Assembly (NCBI RefSeq): GCF_009858245.1
Contig: NZ_VMSB01000001.1
Location: forward strand, 62,001-126,000
Source of the DNA: Ornithinibacter aureus
Lineage (GTDB): Bacteria; Actinomycetota; Actinomycetes; Actinomycetales; Dermatophilaceae
Reading direction: 5' to 3'
DNA length: 64,000 bases
The stretch's first letter is position 1. Each line of letters opens with the position of its first letter. Shown one piece after another: positions 16,740 through 25,587 of the stretch. Both the position numbers and the translations under genes were made by a program. Under the pieces are notes generated by a model. The model was not told where the DNA came from, did no database searches, and was given only the letters and a program-made list of their open reading frames with translations.

Positions 16740-17009
16740 ATGCCTCTGAGCACTGACGTCAAGAAGCAGATCATGACCGAGTACGCCACCACCGAGGGCG
16801 ACACCGGCTCCCCGGAGGTGCAGATCGCGCTGCTCACCCAGCGCATCAAGGACCTCACCGAGCACTCGCGCCAGCACAAGCACGACCACCACAGCCGGCG
16901 CGGCCTGCTGCTCCTGGTCGGCCAGCGCCGCCGTCTCCTGCGTTATCTGGAGAGCGTCGACGTCGAGCGTTACCGCTCGCTGATCAAGCGCCTCGGCCTG
17001 CGCCGATAA
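16740..17009 (+). CDS. rpsO: 30S ribosomal protein S15
   Basis: An 89-residue protein matching S15 along its length: [17 protein letters not shown], then [19 protein letters not shown] and a following [10 protein letters not shown]. It binds 16S rRNA early in 30S assembly. rpsO directly upstream of pnp is the conserved bacterial arrangement. Confidence 0.97.
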   Translation: MPLSTDVKKQIMTEYATTEGDTGSPEVQIALLTQRIKDLTEHSRQHKHDHHSRRGLLLLVGQRRRLLRYLESVDVERYRSLIKRLGLRR

Positions 17010-17022
17010 CACACTTCCGCGA

Positions 17023-17051
17023 GGGCGGCCTTCACACCGTGAGGGCCGCCC
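17023..17051 (+). terminator. rpsO-pnp intergenic hairpin
   Basis: GGGCGGCC and GGCCGCCC pair across a 13-base loop just after rpsO. In other bacteria this gap holds a terminator and RNase III processing site controlling pnp; either role is possible here. Confidence 0.55.
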
Positions 17052-17158
17052 CTTCGCGTGAGAGGTGGATGCCGTTCACGGCACCGTCCGCCTGTTGGAC
17101 AAGCCCGTGCACAACGACGATGCACGCCGGCTTTCAGTACAAGAGAAAAGGAGGACCC

Positions 17159-19564
17159 ATGGAGGGTCCTGAGATCACGTCCGCCGAAGCCGTCATCGAC
17201 AACGGCACGTTCGGCACCCGCACCGTCCGGTTCGAGACCGGGCGCCTTGCGAAGCAGGCCGGCGGCGCCGTCGCGGCCTACCTGGACGAGGACACGATGT
17301 TGCTGTCCACGACCACCGCGGGCCGTAGCCCGCGCGAGGGGTTCGACTTCTTCCCCCTGACCGTCGACGTCGAGGAGCGCATGTACGCCGCGGGCAAGAT
17401 CCCCGGCTCGTTCTTCCGCCGCGAGGGTCGCCCGTCCACCGACGCCATCCTCACCTGCCGCCTCATCGACCGCCCGCTGCGCCCGACCTTCACCAAGGGC
17501 CTGCGCAACGAGGTCCAGGTCGTCATCACCGTCCTGGCGCTCAACCCGGACGTCCAGTACGACGTCCTCGCGATCAACGCCGCCAGCGCGTCGACCCAGA
17601 TCTCCGGTCTGCCGTTCTCGGGCCCCATCGGCGGTGTGCGCGTCAGCCTCATCGACGACCAGTGGGTCGCGTTCCCGAACTTCAGCGACATCGAGCGCTC
17701 GACGTTCGACATGGTCGTCGCCGGCCGCATCGCCGGTGACGACGTCGCGATCATGATGGTCGAGGCCGAGTCCACCGAGTATACGTGGGACCTCGTGAAG
17801 ACCGCGGGCAAGACCGCCCCCACCGAGGAGGTCGTGGCCCAGGGCCTCGAGGCCGCCAAGGGCTTCATCAAGGTGCTGTGCGAGGCCCAGGCCGAGCTCG
17901 CCGCCAAGGCTGCCAAGCCGGTGCAGGAGTTCCCGATCTTCCTGGACTACCAGGACGACGTCTACGCGGCCGTCGAGGCGGCCACGGCATCCGACCTCGC
18001 CGCTGCCCTGCAGATCGCCGGCAAGGCGGAGCGCGAGGAGCGCATCGACGCCATCAAGGACGCGATGAAGGAGTCCCTCGGGGCCCAGTTCGAGGGTCGC
18101 GACAAGGAGCTCTCGGCTGCCTACCGCTCGGTGCAGAAGCAGCTGATCCGTCAGCGCATCCTCAAGGACAAGGTGCGCATCGACGGCCGTGGGCTCGCGG
18201 ACATCCGCGCCCTCTCGGCCGAGGTCGAGGTGCTCCCGCGCGTGCACGGCTCGGCGATCTTCGAGCGTGGCGAGACCCAGATCATGGGCGTCACGACGCT
18301 GAACATGCTCCGCATGGAGCAGCAGCTCGACACGTTGTCGCCGGTCACGCGCAAGCGCTACATGCACAACTACAACTTCCCGCCCTACAGCACCGGTGAG
18401 ACCGGGCGCGTGGGCTCGCCCAAGCGTCGCGAGATCGGCCACGGTGCGCTCGCCGAGCGCGCCCTGATGCCGGTCCTGCCGACCCGCGAGGAGTTCCCCT
18501 ACGCGATCCGTCAGGTCTCCGAGGCCCTGGGCTCCAACGGCTCGACCTCGATGGGCTCGGTCTGCGCGTCCACCCTGTCGATGCTCAACGCCGGTGTGCC
18601 GCTGCGCGCCCCGGTCGCCGGCATCGCCATGGGCCTGGTCTCGGCCGAGGTCGACGGCAGGACCGAGTACGCGGCGCTGACCGACATCCTCGGTGCCGAG
18701 GACGCGTTCGGCGACATGGACTTCAAGGTCGCCGGTACCCGTGAGTTCGTCACGGCCATCCAGCTCGACACCAAGCTCGACGGCATCCCCGCCGACGTGC
18801 TCGCCGGTGCGCTGACCCAGGCCCGCGACGCACGCCTGCACATCCTCGACGTCATGAACGAGGCGATCGACGCGCCCGACGAGATGAGCCCGTTCGCTCC
18901 TCGCGTCATCGCGGTGACCGTCCCGGTCGACAAGATCGGTGAGGTCATCGGCCCGAAGGGCAAGATGATCAACCAGATCCAGGACGAGACCGGCGCGCAG
19001 ATCTCCATCGAGGACGACGGCACCGTCTACATCGGTGCGACCGACGGCCCGTCGGCCGAGGCGGCCCGCGCGATGGTCAACGCCATCGCCAACCCGCAGA
19101 TGCCGGAGATCGGCGAGCGCTTCCTGGGCACCGTCGTCAAGACGACGACCTTCGGGGCGTTCATCTCCCTCCTGCCGGGCAAGGACGGCCTGCTGCACAT
19201 CTCCGAGGTGCGCAAGCTCGTCGGTGGCAAGCGGATCGACAACGTCGACGACGTGCTCGCGGTGGGCCAGAAGGTCCAGGTCGAGCTCAAGGAGATCGAC
19301 CCCCGCGGCAAGCTCAGCCTGGCGGCCGTGCTGCCCGAGGGCGAGACCGGCGAGGAGGCCGCCGAGGCCCCCGCAGCGCCGGCTGCTGCTCCTGCCGAGG
19401 ACGCTCCGGCGGCTGAGGCCTCGGAGACCGACAGCGACGCCGCCGAGGCGGACGTTCCCGCCGAGGGCGGCGAGGAGCGTGGCGAGCGCCGTCCGCGCAA
19501 CCGTCGCCGTGGTGGCAACCGCGGTCGCGGTGCTCGTGAGGGTGGAGAGTCCACCGAGGGCTGA
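17159..19564 (+). CDS. pnp: Polyribonucleotide nucleotidyltransferase
   Basis: An 801-residue PNPase (3'-5' phosphorolytic exoribonuclease and RNA tailing enzyme). Two RNase PH-like halves are followed by a KH domain ([18 protein letters not shown]) and an S1 domain ([16 protein letters not shown]), then a low-complexity Ala/Glu tail and a basic [10 protein letters not shown]-type end. The ATG is preceded by an AAAGGAGGA ribosome-binding site five bases upstream. A long antisense open frame here is a codon-bias artefact. Confidence 0.97.
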   Translation: MEGPEITSAEAVIDNGTFGTRTVRFETGRLAKQAGGAVAAYLDEDTMLLSTTTAGRSPREGFDFFPLTVDVEERMYAAGKIPGSFFRREGRPSTDAILTCRLIDRPLRPTFTKGLRNEVQVVITVLALNPDVQYDVLAINAASASTQISGLPFSGPIGGVRVSLIDDQWVAFPNFSDIERSTFDMVVAGRIAGDDVAIMMVEAESTEYTWDLVKTAGKTAPTEEVVAQGLEAAKGFIKVLCEAQAELAAKAAKPVQEFPIFLDYQDDVYAAVEAATASDLAAALQIAGKAEREERIDAIKDAMKESLGAQFEGRDKELSAAYRSVQKQLIRQRILKDKVRIDGRGLADIRALSAEVEVLPRVHGSAIFERGETQIMGVTTLNMLRMEQQLDTLSPVTRKRYMHNYNFPPYSTGETGRVGSPKRREIGHGALAERALMPVLPTREEFPYAIRQVSEALGSNGSTSMGSVCASTLSMLNAGVPLRAPVAGIAMGLVSAEVDGRTEYAALTDILGAEDAFGDMDFKVAGTREFVTAIQLDTKLDGIPADVLAGALTQARDARLHILDVMNEAIDAPDEMSPFAPRVIAVTVPVDKIGEVIGPKGKMINQIQDETGAQISIEDDGTVYIGATDGPSAEAARAMVNAIANPQMPEIGERFLGTVVKTTTFGAFISLLPGKDGLLHISEVRKLVGGKRIDNVDDVLAVGQKVQVELKEIDPRGKLSLAAVLPEGETGEEAAEAPAAPAAAPAEDAPAAEASETDSDAAEADVPAEGGEERGERRPRNRRRGGNRGRGAREGGESTEG

Positions 19565-19589
19565 GTCCTCTCTCGCACAGAGGTTCTGC

Positions 19590-19620
19590 GGGCGGCATCC
19601 GAGATCTTCGGATGCCGCCC
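19590..19620 (+). terminator. pnp terminator hairpin
   Basis: A perfect 13-base stem, GGGCGGCATCCGA with its complement, and a five-base loop directly after pnp. Both arms contain the GGCATCC/GGATGCC heptamer that recurs in the window. Confidence 0.75.
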
Positions 19621-19667
19621 CCGGCCTTTGGTGGTGGTCGGTAGGGTGCTTGCCTCAAGGAGGTGTC

Positions 19668-20576
19668 GTGGACGTTCGACGCATCAAGCGGGCCATGGAC
19701 GGCCGCGGCGGTGGCCCGCTGCGGGCCGCCTACCGGGTGGCGACGGCCGCAGCCCTGGTCGGGGTCCGCGGTGTCGACCGGCTCGCGGCCGACCGTCCGG
19801 ACCCGGGGGAGCGGGCCGAGTCCGCGCGGACGGTGACCATGGCCGTCAAGACCTTCAAGCGCCCCGACGTCGCGCGGCGTCTCGTGCGTTCGGCACGAAA
19901 GGTCTTCGACGGTCGCATCGTGGTGGCCGATGACTCCCCGGTGCCGATGTCCTTCGCGGACCCGTTGGTCGACGTCATCGCGATGCCGTTCAACTCGGGT
20001 GTCTCGGTCGGGCGCAACGCCGCCCTCGACGCCGTCGACACCGAGTTCGTGCTCGTGACCGACGACGACCTCGTCTTCACCTCAGCCACCGACGTGGATG
20101 CCGCGCGCCGCCGGCTGCAGGAGTGCCCCGAGATCGACGTCGTCGGCTTCGTGCGCGTCGAGCTGCCGCGCTGGATGGCGCACGACTTCGGGCCGGACGC
20201 GCTGTTCGGAGGACACCGGGAGCCGCTGCGACCCTGGGGTGAGCTCGTCGGCGGCCTGCCGGTTCGGCTCAAGATCGAGCAGACCTACCTCGCCCGCACC
20301 GAGGCGATCCGTCGGGTGCGCTGGGACCCGCAGATCCGGATGGTCGACCATGCTGACTTCTTCAGCCGAGCTGCCGGGGAGATCGTCGTCGTCCTCGACC
20401 CCGCCATCCGGGCTTACCACGCCCGCACCCCCTTCGACCCGGAGTACACCCGTTACCGCCTCGACATCGCCCCCGACCAGGCCTACCTCGGGCGGGTGTG
20501 GCGCCAGCGGGCCGCGGCCCGATCCCGCGGTGAGGAGCCGGACCTGTCGCTGACGTCGGAACCGCCGTCGGACTGA
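19668..20576 (+). CDS. GT-A fold glycosyltransferase-like protein
   Basis: A 302-residue protein from a GTG with a strong AAGGAGG ribosome-binding site four bases upstream. TMAVKTFKRPDVARRLVRSA begins the nucleotide-binding fold, NSGVSVGRNAALDAVDTEF is a GT2-like segment, and VTDDDLVF is the DxD metal site. It resembles glycosyltransferase-family-2/GalNAc-transferase-like proteins. Acceptor and donor are unknown, and no other glycan gene adjoins it. Confidence 0.7.
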   Translation: MDVRRIKRAMDGRGGGPLRAAYRVATAAALVGVRGVDRLAADRPDPGERAESARTVTMAVKTFKRPDVARRLVRSARKVFDGRIVVADDSPVPMSFADPLVDVIAMPFNSGVSVGRNAALDAVDTEFVLVTDDDLVFTSATDVDAARRRLQECPEIDVVGFVRVELPRWMAHDFGPDALFGGHREPLRPWGELVGGLPVRLKIEQTYLARTEAIRRVRWDPQIRMVDHADFFSRAAGEIVVVLDPAIRAYHARTPFDPEYTRYRLDIAPDQAYLGRVWRQRAAARSRGEEPDLSLTSEPPSD

Positions 20577-20585
20577 CGGCAGCAC

Positions 20586-20623
20586 GCGCGAGGGCGCGCA
20601 CCGACCGGTGCGGGCCCTCGCGC
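20586..20623. terminator. Strong hairpin after the glycosyltransferase gene
   Basis: Arms of 18 bases (GCGCGAGGGCGCGCACCG on the left) pair with one mismatch around a two-base loop, ten bases past the stop. It could also serve the leftward small ORF at 20642. Confidence 0.75.
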
Positions 20624-20641
20624 ATGCAGTGGTGCCGTCGG

Positions 20642-20776
20642 TCAGGCGGACTGCCGTCGAACCTTTGGTGGCGCGCTCCAGCGCATCTCCATCCGCACTC
20701 GGCCGTCGGTCGTGGTCACCGGGACCCAGCGCATCGCCAATCCGGTCCGCGTCATGGGCGGAACGAGCTTCTTCAT
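20642..20776 (-). CDS. 44-residue small basic protein, apparent PhoP target
   Basis: Not recognised. The ATG has an AGGAGGG ribosome-binding site at good spacing, and the product begins MKKLVPPMTRTGLAMRWVPV and ends PPKVRRQSA, rich in Met, Arg and Pro with no membrane segment. Upstream lies a -10-like TACCCT and a four-unit PHO-box-like array, which together argue it is a real, phosphate-regulated gene. A strong hairpin at 20586-20623 lies just past the stop. It could alternatively be a leader peptide. Confidence 0.55.
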   Translation of the reverse strand: MKKLVPPMTRTGLAMRWVPVTTTDGRVRMEMRWSAPPKVRRQSA

Positions 20777-20813
20777 GGGGCCCTCCTCTCGGGGTTGTTC
20801 ACCGTGTGTTCGC

Positions 20814-20857
20814 ACAAGGGTAACCGAAGATGGACGCAAGATGAACAAAAGGTGAAC
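20814..20857 (-). promoter_or_regulatory. Four tandem PHO-box-like repeats and -10
   Basis: Read leftward, four abutting 11-base units: GTTCACCTTTT, GTTCATCTTGC, GTCCATCTTCG, GTTACCCTTGT. Streptomyces PhoP binds 11-base direct repeats with core GTTCACC. The last unit contains TACCCT (20817-20822), a -10 box, so the array overlaps the -35 region, the geometry expected for PhoP activation of the small ORF. Confidence 0.65.
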
Positions 20858-20927
20858 GAGACGGCGTGTCGGCGGTTGAGCCCGGGGTGCCAACCGCGCG
20901 CCCTGGCGCCAGTCGCTGCGTCCTTGA

Positions 20928-20988
20928 ATCGACCAACAGGTCGCTGCAAGAAGGGGCCGGGCGTCCCTCCAGTGACCTATTGGTCGAT
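20928..20988. promoter_or_regulatory. Inverted ATCGACCAAYAGG element upstream of dapB
   Basis: ATCGACCAACAGG (20928-20940) and CCTATTGGTCGAT (20976-20988) are inverted copies with one mismatch, 35 bases apart. The right arm recurs exactly at 38133-38145 between thyA and dapA. Candidate operator; the regulator is unknown. Confidence 0.5.
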
Positions 20989-21031
20989 CTGGGGACGGGT
21001 GAGCGGGGGCCGGGCGCCGCTGCGTCGCCAC

Positions 21032-21037
21032 TACAGT
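21032..21037 (+). promoter_or_regulatory. -10 box TACAGT, leaderless dapB start
   Basis: TACAGT lies seven bases before the dapB ATG at 21045, with no ribosome-binding site between. Confidence 0.5.
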
Positions 21038-21044
21038 GCTGGCC

Positions 21045-21791
21045 ATGGGTGCGACACGGGTGGCCGTCATCGGTGCGAGCGGGCGGATGGGCGCCACGGT
21101 GTGCGCCGCCGTCGAGGGGGCCGACGACCTCGAGCTCGCCGGTCGGTTCGACGTCGGCGACGAGCTGGGTGACCTCGCCGGGGCCGACGTGGTCGTCGAG
21201 TTCTCCGTGCCGGACGCTTCACCCGCGAACGTCGCCCACTGCGTGTCGCGCGGCGTGCACGTTGTCGTCGGCACCACCGGCTGGTCCGACGAGCGGCTGG
21301 CGACCCTGCGCGAGCAGGTGGCGCGGACCCAAGGTGTCGGTGTGCTCATCGCTCCGAACTTCGCCCTCGGCGCGGTGCTCATGATGGCCTTCGCCGCCAA
21401 GGCGGCCGGCTACTACGAGTCCGTCGAGGTCATCGAGCTGCACCACCCCGACAAGGTCGACGCGCCCTCGGGGACCGCAGCGCGCACGGCATCCCTCATC
21501 GGCGAGGCCCGCGCGTCCGCCGGGCTCGGGCCCGTCCCCGACGCGACGACGCACGACCCGGAAGGCGCCCGTGGGGCGCGGGTTAACGGCATCCCGGTCC
21601 ACTCCGTGCGGTTGCGGGGGCTCGTGGCACACCAGGAGGTGCTGCTCGGTGCGCCGGGGGAGATGCTCACGATCCGCCACGACTCCTTCGACCGGGTGTC
21701 GTTCATGCCGGGTGTCCTGGCCGCGGTCCGTGCGGTCGACGAGCACCCCGGGGTCACGGTCGGCCTCGAGCACTACCTCGGCCTCGGCTGA
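21045..21791 (+). CDS. dapB: 4-hydroxy-tetrahydrodipicolinate reductase
   Basis: A 248-residue DapB of the lysine/diaminopimelate pathway. VAVIGASGRMG is the nucleotide-binding motif; ELHHPDKVDAPSGTA holds the catalytic His and Lys; VGTTGWSD and IAPNFALGAVLMM are typical. The start is the ATG after a leaderless-type -10 box rather than the in-frame GTG three codons earlier. It is monocistronic with its own upstream element and terminator. Confidence 0.95.
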   Translation: MGATRVAVIGASGRMGATVCAAVEGADDLELAGRFDVGDELGDLAGADVVVEFSVPDASPANVAHCVSRGVHVVVGTTGWSDERLATLREQVARTQGVGVLIAPNFALGAVLMMAFAAKAAGYYESVEVIELHHPDKVDAPSGTAARTASLIGEARASAGLGPVPDATTHDPEGARGARVNGIPVHSVRLRGLVAHQEVLLGAPGEMLTIRHDSFDRVSFMPGVLAAVRAVDEHPGVTVGLEHYLGLG

Positions 21792-21822
21792 CCGGCTGGC
21801 CGGCTGACCGACTGACCCCGCC

Positions 21823-21841
21823 CGGGGTGCTCCACACCCCG
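21823..21841 (+). terminator. dapB terminator hairpin
   Basis: CGGGGTG and CACCCCG form a seven-base stem with a five-base loop about 30 bases past the stop. Confidence 0.5.
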
Positions 21842-21855
21842 TCCCACCTGCACGT

Positions 21856-21882
21856 GTGACGGCTGTGTTTCCAACTTCTCAC
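21856..21882 (-). promoter_or_regulatory. Candidate GlnR box upstream of the nitrate operon
   Basis: Read on the minus strand: GTGAG, six bases, GAAAC, six bases, GTCAC. This matches the actinobacterial GlnR pattern gTnAC-n6-GaAAC-n6-gTnAC at 14 of 15 positions with exact 11-base spacing. The fourth half-site is not conserved. It lies about 90 bases before a candidate -10 for narK. Confidence 0.55.
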
Positions 21883-21960
21883 GCTGCCAGACCGCCGTCG
21901 GGTGCGCACGATGTTGCGACCCATTCACACGCGCCACAGGCCCTCGAAACACCGCTTCCC

Positions 21961-21966
21961 TAGCGT
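21961..21966 (+). promoter_or_regulatory. Candidate narK promoter (-10 TAGCGT)
   Basis: TAGCGT about 72 bases before the narK ATG; a start near 21973 would leave a ~65-base leader with a GGGAAGG ribosome-binding site. Confidence 0.3.
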
Positions 21967-22037
21967 CGGTGCTGTCCGACAACGAGGTGGGCGGCCTCGA
22001 CGTCGTCCCCCCGTACACGTACTTCGGGAAGGCGACC

Positions 22038-23447
22038 ATGACCACCACCATCACCCCGGGCGCGAGCAGCACCGCGCCGGAGTCAGACCTCGGCGTCGTC
22101 GGGCCCGGTCGCTGGATCGAGAGGTGGGACGCCAACGACGACCACTTCTGGGCCGACCGCGGCCGGGCCATCGCTCGACGCAACCTCGGCTTCTCGATCT
22201 TCGCCGAGCACATCGGCTTCTCCGTCTGGATGTTGTGGTCGATCGTCGTCGTGGCGATGTCGGGGACCTTCGACGCGTCGGGAGCCCTCGTGGCGACCGG
22301 CGCCAACGGCTGGGCGCTCACCGCCGGCCAGGCGCTGACCGTCATCGGCGTCGCCTCGGGTGTCGGCGCGGTGCTGCGCATCCCCTACACCTTCGCGGTG
22401 CCGGTCTTCGGCGGCCGCAACTGGACCGTCGTCTCCGCGCTGCTCCTGCTCGTGCCGACGCTCGGCCTGGCGTGGGTCGTCCAGCACCCCGAGCTGCCGT
22501 TCTGGGTCCTCCTGCTCGTGGCCGCGACCGCGGGCTTCGGCGGAGGCAACTTCGCCTCCTCGATGGCCAACATCACCTTCTTCTACCCGGAGAAGGAGAA
22601 GGGCTGGGCCCTCGGCCTCAATGCCGCCGGCGGCAACATCGGCGTCGCGGTCGCGCAGAAGCTCGTGCCGCTCGCGATCGGCCTCGGCGGCGTCGCAGCG
22701 GGCCTGTCCAACGCGGGCTTCCTCTACGTGCCCTTCGCCATCGCCTCGGCCGTGCTCGCCTACTACTTCATGGACAACCTCCGCGAGGCCAAGGCCGACC
22801 CGGGCCCCACGGTCCGCGCCACCGGCCACCTGCACACCTGGCTCATGGCCCTGCTCTACATCGGCACCTTTGGCTCGTTCATCGGCTACTCGGCGGCCTT
22901 CCCGACCCTGCTCAAGGTCGTCTTCGAGCGACCTGACATCGCCCTGGCCTACGGGTTCCTCGGGGCCCTGGTCGGTTCGCTGTCCCGTCCCCTCGGCGGT
23001 CGGCTCTCCGACCGCCTCGGCGGCTCGGTCGTGACGTTCGTCGCCTTCGTGGCGATGGCCGTCGCGGGGGTCGTCGCCGTGATCGGCGTGCAGCAGAAGA
23101 GCCTGCCGATCTTCTTCGCGAGCTTCATGGCGCTGTTCGTGGCCACGGGAGTCGGCAACGGCTCGACCTACCGGATGATCCCGGCCATCTTCACCCGCCT
23201 CGCGGCCAGGGACGGCAGCGAGGGCAGCGCCCTGGAGTACCGTCGCCGCGCAGCCGGCGCCGTCGGCATCATCTCGGCGGTCGGGGCCTTCGGCGGGTTC
23301 GTCATCCCGTTCGTCTACAAGTTCGCCCGCGAGGAGTACGGCTCGATCGTCCCCGCCCTGCAGGCCTACGTGCTCGTCTTCCTCGCACTGGCGGTGCTCA
23401 CCTGGGCCGTCTACGTGCGTCGCGGCGCGACGATGGCCAAGGTCTGA
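22038..23447 (+). CDS. narK: Nitrate/nitrite transporter, NarK/NasA family (MFS)
   Basis: A 469-residue, twelve-helix major facilitator protein. Nitrate-signature segments GGNFASSMANITFFYPEKEKG and, in the second half, GVGNGSTYRMIPAIF are present, plus SRPLGGRLSDRLGG between helices. It imports nitrate for the reductase genes that follow. The start is the ATG with GGGAAGG five bases upstream; an earlier in-frame start at 21969 is unlikely. It is first gene of the nitrate block, eight bases before nasA. Confidence 0.93.
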   Translation: MTTTITPGASSTAPESDLGVVGPGRWIERWDANDDHFWADRGRAIARRNLGFSIFAEHIGFSVWMLWSIVVVAMSGTFDASGALVATGANGWALTAGQALTVIGVASGVGAVLRIPYTFAVPVFGGRNWTVVSALLLLVPTLGLAWVVQHPELPFWVLLLVAATAGFGGGNFASSMANITFFYPEKEKGWALGLNAAGGNIGVAVAQKLVPLAIGLGGVAAGLSNAGFLYVPFAIASAVLAYYFMDNLREAKADPGPTVRATGHLHTWLMALLYIGTFGSFIGYSAAFPTLLKVVFERPDIALAYGFLGALVGSLSRPLGGRLSDRLGGSVVTFVAFVAMAVAGVVAVIGVQQKSLPIFFASFMALFVATGVGNGSTYRMIPAIFTRLAARDGSEGSALEYRRRAAGAVGIISAVGAFGGFVIPFVYKFAREEYGSIVPALQAYVLVFLALAVLTWAVYVRRGATMAKV

Positions 23448-23454
23448 GGCCACG

Positions 23455-25587
23455 ATGCCCGCCACCTCGACCCACTGCCCCTACTGCGCCCTCCAGTGCG
23501 CGCAGACCCTCCACGCGACCCCGGATGCCGTGGCACCGGTTCGCGTCGAGGCGCGCGACTTCCCCACGAACCGGGGTGGCATGTGCCAGAAGGGGTGGAG
23601 CTCGGCCGAGGTGCTCACGGCGTCGGACCGGCTCACCACGCCGCTCGTGCGGCGCACGGGCCCCGGTGGTGAGAAGGGGCCGCTCGAGCCGGCGACGTGG
23701 GACGAGGCGCTCGATGTCATCTACACCCGGCTCACCGGCATCCAGGACCTCCACGGCCGCGACGCCGTGGCGGTGTTCGGCGGCGGTGGCCTGACCAACG
23801 AGAAGGCCTACACCCTGGGCAAGTTCGCGCGAGTGGTGCTCGGGACGCCGTACATCGACTACAACGGGCGGTTCTGCATGTCCTCGGCAGCGGCCGGCGC
23901 CAACCGCACCCTCGGCATCGACCGGGGACTGGCCTTCCCGCTCGCTGACCTCGGTGGCGCGGATGCCGTCCTCGTCGTCGGCTCGAACCCTGCGGCCACG
24001 ATGCCGCCCCTCGTGCAGCACCTCGCGGGCGCTCGCGAGCGCGGGGGCCTGGTCGTCATCGACCCGCGGGCCTCGGCGACCGCGCGCCTGACCGACGGCG
24101 GCGGCGGCATCCACCTCGCCGCCGTGCCGGGGAGCGACCTCGTCGTCCTGCTCGCGCTCACCCACGTCCTCATCGACGAAGCGCTCGTCGACGCGAACTA
24201 CGTGGATACCCGCACCACCGGCTGGGATGCCGTGCGCGCCTCCGTCGCGCGGTGGTGGCCCGAGCGCGCGGAGGCGGTGTGCGGCATCCCGGCGGACACC
24301 CTGCGCGCCACGGCGCGGCTGCTCGCGGCCGCGGCGCCGGTGCACGGCGGCCGGGGCGCGTACGTCCTGACCGGGCGCGGGCTGGAGCAGTCGACCCAGG
24401 GCACCGATGGGGTGTCGGCCGCGATCAACCTCGCGGTGGCCCTCGGCCTTCCCGGCCGGCCCGGCTCCGGCTACGGCCCGCTGACGGGACAGGGCAACGG
24501 GCAGGGGGGACGCGAGCACGGCCTCAAGAGCGACCAGCTCCCGGGCTACCGGGTGATCAGCGACCCGGCGGCGCGCGCCCACGTCGCCGCCGTGTGGGGT
24601 GTCGACCCGGCCAGCCTGCCCGGGCCCGGCATCCCGGCCGTCGAGCTGCTGTCTCGGCTCGGCACGCCGGGCGGGGCGAAGGCGCTGCTCGTGCACGGCG
24701 CCAACCCCGCGGTCTCGGCCCCCAACGTCTCGGCGGTGCGGGCCGCGCTCGGACGCCTCGACCTGCTCGTCGTCAGCGACTTCGTGCCCTCGGAGACGGC
24801 CCAGCTCGCCGACGTCGTGCTCCCCGTGACGCAGTGGGCGGAGGAGGAGGGCACGATGACCACGCTCGAGGGCCGGGTCGTGCGCCGACGCAAGGCGATC
24901 GACCCGCCGGCCGGGGCCCGCTCCGAGCTGTGGGTGTGGGCCGAGCTCGCCGAGCGATTCGGCCACCACCTCGCCGTGGACGCCCGCGAGGTCTTCGACG
25001 AGCTGGCCCGTGCCTCGGCAGGCGGGCGCGCCGACTACTCCGCGATCACCTACGACCGGCTCGACGCGGGGGAGTCCCTGTTCTGGCCGTGCTCGGCCGC
25101 AGCCCCCGACGGGACCCCGAGGATGTTCCTCGACACCTTCGCGACGGACGACGGCCGCGCCCACCTCGTCGCGGTCAACCACCACGGTCCGGCCGACGAC
25201 GTCACCGCCGGGACGCCGGTGCACCTCGTCACCGGTCGGGTGCTGCACCACTACCAGTCGGGGGCGCAGACCCGCCGGGTCGCCGAGCTCGTCGAGGCGG
25301 CGCCGGGGCCGGTGCTGGAGATCCACCCAGTGCTCGCCGACACGCACGGCGTCAGCGAGGGGGATGCCGTGCGCGTCACCTCGGCGCGCGGCGAGATGGT
25401 CGCGACGGCGTCGGTGACCGACGCCATCCGCCCCGACACCGTCTTCCTGCCGTTCCACTGGGCCGGGGACCTCAGCGCCAACCTGCTGACCAACGACGCC
25501 ACCGACCCCGTCTCCGGGATGCCGGAGTTCAAGGTCTGCGCCGTGCGCCTGGAGCGGGTCCGTCACCTTCAGGAGGTCCTCGCATGA
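23455..25587 (+). CDS. nasA: Assimilatory nitrate reductase, catalytic subunit
   Basis: A 710-residue molybdopterin oxidoreductase that reduces nitrate to nitrite. The N terminus holds a [4Fe-4S] site (CPYCALQCAQT and the later Cys in NRGGMCQKGW), followed by the bis-MGD domains (GSNPAATMPPLVQHL, GQGNGQGGREHG) and a C-terminal cofactor-binding domain (LVTGRVLHHYQSGAQTRR). There is no Tat signal, consistent with a cytoplasmic Nas enzyme. Its stop overlaps the next start (ATGA), coupling it to its electron-transfer partner. Confidence 0.93.
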   Translation: MPATSTHCPYCALQCAQTLHATPDAVAPVRVEARDFPTNRGGMCQKGWSSAEVLTASDRLTTPLVRRTGPGGEKGPLEPATWDEALDVIYTRLTGIQDLHGRDAVAVFGGGGLTNEKAYTLGKFARVVLGTPYIDYNGRFCMSSAAAGANRTLGIDRGLAFPLADLGGADAVLVVGSNPAATMPPLVQHLAGARERGGLVVIDPRASATARLTDGGGGIHLAAVPGSDLVVLLALTHVLIDEALVDANYVDTRTTGWDAVRASVARWWPERAEAVCGIPADTLRATARLLAAAAPVHGGRGAYVLTGRGLEQSTQGTDGVSAAINLAVALGLPGRPGSGYGPLTGQGNGQGGREHGLKSDQLPGYRVISDPAARAHVAAVWGVDPASLPGPGIPAVELLSRLGTPGGAKALLVHGANPAVSAPNVSAVRAALGRLDLLVVSDFVPSETAQLADVVLPVTQWAEEEGTMTTLEGRVVRRRKAIDPPAGARSELWVWAELAERFGHHLAVDAREVFDELARASAGGRADYSAITYDRLDAGESLFWPCSAAAPDGTPRMFLDTFATDDGRAHLVAVNHHGPADDVTAGTPVHLVTGRVLHHYQSGAQTRRVAELVEAAPGPVLEIHPVLADTHGVSEGDAVRVTSARGEMVATASVTDAIRPDTVFLPFHWAGDLSANLLTNDATDPVSGMPEFKVCAVRLERVRHLQEVLA

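Noticed and set aside
16970-19198. Large antisense ORF opposite pnp (742 residues)
   Set aside because: It mirrors pnp codon structure, has no start signal, and its residues are low-complexity Asp/Arg/Gly/His typical of high-GC shadow frames.
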